Position numbers and translations under genes: made by a program. 64,000 nt of DNA. Source: Aquimonas sp046318115 (GTDB lineage: Bacteria; Pseudomonadota; Gammaproteobacteria; Xanthomonadales; Xanthomonadaceae). The stretch is from NCBI GenBank assembly GCA_046318115.1, contig JBKCVA010000157.1, forward strand, positions 1 through 64,000, written 5' to 3'. The notes beneath the pieces are model-generated. The model ran no database searches. It was not told where the DNA came from and saw only the letters and a list, made by a program, of their open reading frames with translations. Positions 61,162 through 64,000 of the stretch are shown here, in pieces. Position 1 is the first letter of the stretch, and each line of letters opens with the position of its first letter.

Positions 61162-62337
61162 ATGAGTTCGAGCACGAAACACAGGCGCACGGGTCGCTGG
61201 CAGCCGGGCGATACGCGGGCGGCCGTGGCGCTGGCGCAGCGCGCGAGCGAGGGCGTGATCGACATCACCGAGGGTGTGCACCAGTCCGTGCGCCGCACGC
61301 TGGGCCTTGCTCACGGCGCGACGGCAGACCGCTGCGGCGGGCTTGCCGGTCGCATCTACGCGCTGGTGCGCGGCGGACACGCCCTGGTGGGCTCGGGTGC
61401 GCAGGCGGCGCTGCGCGGGCTGGAGCGTCTGCGTGCGGCCGAGGGCGGTGGGGCATCGCGGGAGGCGCCGATCGACGCCCGTCGCCTGGCCTGGCTGGCG
61501 GCGCTCAACGGTGTCTGCGGCGATCACCTGCATGCGACCGGAAATGCGCTGGCCATCGAGCCGGAACTCGGCGCACACGACGGTTCGCTGGCGGATGCGC
61601 TGGCTGCAGCCTCCGCCTCGGGGCATCTGCTGGTGCTGGCGCATGGTCTGTGCATGAACGAGCTGCAGTGGCGCAGCCGCGGTGATCCAGGGCACGGCGC
61701 GGCGCTGGGCGCGGCCCTGGGCACGGTGCCGGTCTACTTCCGCTACAACAGCGGGCTGGCGATCGAGCACAGCGGGCGACTGCTTGCGGAGGCGCTGGAA
61801 TCGGCACTGGCGGCCATGCCGCGGCCGCCGCAGCGGATCAGCCTGATCGGCCACAGCATGGGCGGCCTGGTCGTGCGCAGTGCAGAACGGCAGGCACGGC
61901 AGGCATCGCTGCGCTGGCGTGGCGCCCTGCGCGAGATCGTACTGCTGGGCACGCCCAACGAGGGCGCGCCGCTGGAGCGTCTCGGCCATGCCTTCGAACG
62001 CGTACTGGGTCGCCTGCCGTTCGCGCATCCGTTCACCCGCATTGGCGCGCTGCGCAGCCGCGGCATCCTCGACCTGCGCGATGGCCTGCACGATGCGGAG
62101 GGCCTACCCGAGGATCTGCGCTGCTATGCCGTGGCGGCCTCGCTGGCGCGCACACCGGGTCGTCTTGATACCGCGCTGCTGGGCGATGGCCTGGTGCCCG
62201 TCGAAAGCGCGCTGGGGCGCCGAGCGCTTGGCAGGCCAGCCGACGACGCGCTGGTGGTGCCGGGCACCGGCCATCTTCAGCTGCTGCGTTCACTCGCGGT
62301 GCGTCGACAGCTGTCGGACTGGCTTGCCGCGGATTGA
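61162..62337 (+). CDS. Alpha/beta hydrolase, lipase-like
   Basis: A 391-residue protein. ATG 61162 is chosen for its CGGAGG ribosome site 5-10 nt upstream. Residues 1-130 are a helical N-terminal region; the hydrolase core has VLAHGLCMNELQW (oxyanion), GHSMGGLV with nucleophile Ser232, LLGTPNEGAPLERLGHAFE and a late VVPGTGHLQLL His motif. The acidic residue is likely Asp in LLGDGLVPVESALG. The layout resembles triacylglycerol lipases and polyester hydrolases. No signal peptide, so probably cytoplasmic. Substrate unknown. Confidence 0.83.
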   Translation: MSSSTKHRRTGRWQPGDTRAAVALAQRASEGVIDITEGVHQSVRRTLGLAHGATADRCGGLAGRIYALVRGGHALVGSGAQAALRGLERLRAAEGGGASREAPIDARRLAWLAALNGVCGDHLHATGNALAIEPELGAHDGSLADALAAASASGHLLVLAHGLCMNELQWRSRGDPGHGAALGAALGTVPVYFRYNSGLAIEHSGRLLAEALESALAAMPRPPQRISLIGHSMGGLVVRSAERQARQASLRWRGALREIVLLGTPNEGAPLERLGHAFERVLGRLPFAHPFTRIGALRSRGILDLRDGLHDAEGLPEDLRCYAVAASLARTPGRLDTALLGDGLVPVESALGRRALGRPADDALVVPGTGHLQLLRSLAVRRQLSDWLAAD

Positions 62338-62386
62338 TCCATTGGCGCGGCCTACTTGGCGAGTTCGGATCGCGCTGCGACAGGGC

Positions 62387-62893
62387 TCAGAACCTCAGTT
62401 CGAGCTTGCACAGGGTGAGCCCATCGCTGTGCCGGAACAGCTCGACGTGCCGGAAGCCCAGGTGCGCCAGCAGCCCCAGTGAGGCTGCATTGTCCTGCTG
62501 GCAGATCGCGAGCAGGCCGGGCAGCTGCAGTGCGTCGCGGACGAAGGCCAGCGTCGCTTCAGCGGCCTCGCGGGCATAGCCGTGGCCCCAGAACTGGGGC
62601 AGGAAGGCGAAGCCCAGATCCGGTCCGGGCAGGCTGTCGCGACGCACCAGCCCGCACAGGCCCATCGGCGTCGGGTCATCGATATGGCTGATCCGCCAGA
62701 GGCCGTAGCCATGATCGCGGTAAAGCCTGCGCGGGCCGTCCTCGATGTAGCGGATGGCATCCTCTCGGCTGCGCACGCCGCGGTCGCCGATGTAGCGCAG
62801 CCAGCCCTCGCTGTTCGTCAGACGCAGGATGAAGTCGGCATCGTCAGGACCGAGCTCGTCGAAGCGCAGGCGCGGACTCATCGGATTGGGCAT
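62387..62893 (-). CDS. GNAT acetyltransferase, RimJ/RimL type
   Basis: A 168-residue GNAT enzyme from ATG 62893 (MPNPMSPRLRFDELGPDDADF). Core motifs are LGFAFLPQFWGHGYAREAAEATLAF (QFWGHGYA acetyl-CoA loop) and DNAASLGLLAHLGFRHVE. The RLTNSEGWLRYIGDRG segment fits RimJ-like enzymes. Convergent with the lipase gene and divergent from tadA. Confidence 0.88.
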   Translation of the reverse strand: MPNPMSPRLRFDELGPDDADFILRLTNSEGWLRYIGDRGVRSREDAIRYIEDGPRRLYRDHGYGLWRISHIDDPTPMGLCGLVRRDSLPGPDLGFAFLPQFWGHGYAREAAEATLAFVRDALQLPGLLAICQQDNAASLGLLAHLGFRHVELFRHSDGLTLCKLELRF

Positions 62894-63017
62894 GGCGCAG
62901 TCTCCGTGGATGGACGAAGAACACCAGCCGCCCGCCGCTGGCGCAAGTCCCGCCATTCACGGCGGACGCTCGAGAGGGGACAATGCGCGACCGCCGCCCG
63001 ACCGATCCTTCCGACCC

Positions 63018-63548
63018 GTGAGTCCGACGTCCCAGCACGACGCCAGCATTCCCAGCGAGACCGACATCGCCTGGATGCGCGAGGCGCTCGCACTCGCCGG
63101 CCAGGCCCGTGATCAACTCGGCGAGGTCCCCGTGGGCGCGGTGCTGGTCGACGCTGCCGGGCAGTGCATCGGCCGTGGCCTGAACCGCACGATCAGCGAC
63201 CACGACCCCAGCGCCCACGCCGAGATCGTCGCCCTGCGCGAGGCCGGCCGCGCGCAGCAGAACTATCGTCTGACCGGCAGCACGCTCTACGTCACTCTGG
63301 AGCCCTGCGCGATGTGCGCCATGGCACTGGTGCATGCGCGCGTGGCACGCGTGGTGTACGCCGCCGACGACCCCAAGACCGGTGCCGTGGTCAGCGTCTT
63401 CGACCTGCTGGCCTCGCCGCGCCACAACCATCGCGTCGCGGTCTGCCGCGGCGTATTGGCTGACGAGGCCAGCGCGCTGCTGCGCGATTTCTTCCGCGCC
63501 CGCCGGGCGCAGGCCAAGCTCTCCGAACCCAAGGATCCCACTCCATGA
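63018..63548 (+). CDS. tadA: tRNA-specific adenosine deaminase TadA
   Basis: A 176-residue zinc deaminase that converts A34 of tRNA-Arg to inosine. Zinc and catalytic motifs are HAEIV (DPSAHAEIVALREA) and PCAMC (LEPCAMCAMALVHARV); NYRLTGSTLYVTLEP is typical. GTG 63018 gives the normal length with the N-terminal DIAWMREALALA helix; ATG 63075 would cut into that helix. It overlaps orn by 4 bp. Confidence 0.9.
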   Translation: MSPTSQHDASIPSETDIAWMREALALAGQARDQLGEVPVGAVLVDAAGQCIGRGLNRTISDHDPSAHAEIVALREAGRAQQNYRLTGSTLYVTLEPCAMCAMALVHARVARVVYAADDPKTGAVVSVFDLLASPRHNHRVAVCRGVLADEASALLRDFFRARRAQAKLSEPKDPTP

Positions 63549-64000
63549 ACACCCCTATCCTGCCGCCCGACACCCGCCTGATCTGGATCGACCTGGAGAT
63601 GACCGGGCTCGATACGGATCGCGACAGCATCATCGAGATCGCCACGCTGGTGACCGACAGCGAACTCAAGGTGCTCGCCGAAGGCCCCGAGATCGCGATC
63701 CACCACCCCGTTGAGCGCCTGCAGGCGATGGACGACTGGAACCGCGAGACCCACACGCGCTCCGGCCTTTGGCAGCGGGTGGTCGAGTCGCAGGTGTCGA
63801 TGGCCGAGGCGGAGGCACGGACGATCGAGTTCCTGAAGGCCTGGGTGCCGGCCGGCAAGTCTCCCATGTGCGGCAACAGCATCTGCCAGGACCGCCGCTT
63901 TCTGGCCCGCGAGATGGCGGTCTTGGAGCGCTACTTCCACTACCGCAACCTCGACGTCTCGACGGTCAAGGAGCTGGCCAAGCGCTGGGCCCCGCAAGTT
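63545..64000 (+). CDS. orn: Oligoribonuclease Orn (cut by window edge)
   Basis: 152 codons from ATG 63545 with no stop before the right edge; the full protein is usually about 180 residues. It is a DEDDh 3'-5' exonuclease that degrades 2-5 nt RNAs, including pGpG from c-di-GMP breakdown. Present: LIWIDLEMTGLD (first Asp and Glu), SPMCGNSICQDRRFL (Asp), and FHYRNLDVSTVKELAKRW. The last His/Asp lie past the edge. Overlaps tadA. Confidence 0.93.
   Translation, partial: MNTPILPPDTRLIWIDLEMTGLDTDRDSIIEIATLVTDSELKVLAEGPEIAIHHPVERLQAMDDWNRETHTRSGLWQRVVESQVSMAEAEARTIEFLKAWVPAGKSPMCGNSICQDRRFLAREMAVLERYFHYRNLDVSTVKELAKRWAPQV

Overview
The window is GC-rich chromosomal DNA from a gammaproteobacterium, most likely of the Xanthomonadales (Lysobacterales). 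Evidence: the serC-(serA)-pheA-aroA-cmk-rpsA-ihfB-lapA-lapB-galU block, an Anr/FNR-type box at hemN, a PsrA-type operator at an acyl-CoA dehydrogenase gene, and several secreted proteins ending in the short tail FANGFEP. I infer the lineage from these features and have not placed it by alignment. Coding density is high; both edges cut genes (a DUF456 protein at the left, oligoribonuclease orn at the right).

Layout. 0-4.5 kb: DUF456 and RDD membrane proteins, then a three-gene ATP-grasp / alpha-E / Anbu proteasome-like cluster. 4.5-11.4 kb: rsmE, the mrfA-mrfB nucleic-acid repair pair, anaerobic hemN with a perfect FNR-type box, and a PlsC-family acyltransferase. 11.4-20.9 kb: a long non-coding stretch, a di-haem oxidoreductase gene broken by two in-frame stops, a GH128-like secreted hydrolase, a LysR regulator, an acyl-CoA dehydrogenase with a PsrA-like operator, and an FHA-GGDEF diguanylate cyclase. 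21-36 kb: the serine / aromatic amino acid / ribosome operon block running into lapAB and polysaccharide precursor genes (WecA-like, CapD-like, galU). 36-48 kb: secreted and surface proteins, rimO, and a minimal PilC-like/pilin pair. 48-56 kb: three tandem phage-tail-collar (microcystin-dependent-like) proteins, a GNAT enzyme, a DUF6916 protein, a twin-arginine-signal protein and a 1515-residue Calx-beta/Ig surface protein. 56-64 kb: greB, a cysteine-free glutaredoxin-like protein, a VIT/VWA/DUF2135 protein, a lipase-like hydrolase, a GNAT enzyme, tadA and orn.

The most exciting object is a candidate retron placed between aroA and cmk. A reverse transcriptase with the retron VTG and a variant NAxxH motif is preceded by a structured region of about 160 nt (26121-26282). 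That region has an 11-bp end-to-end pairing (a1/a2), an AGC immediately after a1 (the expected branch-guanosine context), two msr-like hairpins and one larger msd-like hairpin. No effector gene adjoins it. Second in interest is the tail-collar module, which has no other phage genes around it and faces a giant surface protein.

Functional links visible in the sequence: serC and serA make serine and pheA and aroA serve aromatic synthesis in one co-directional run; lapA-lapB (LPS control) overlap the start of a polysaccharide precursor operon; mrfA and mrfB overlap by 8 bp; the GNAT gene follows the last collar gene with its own Shine-Dalgarno inside the preceding stop region.
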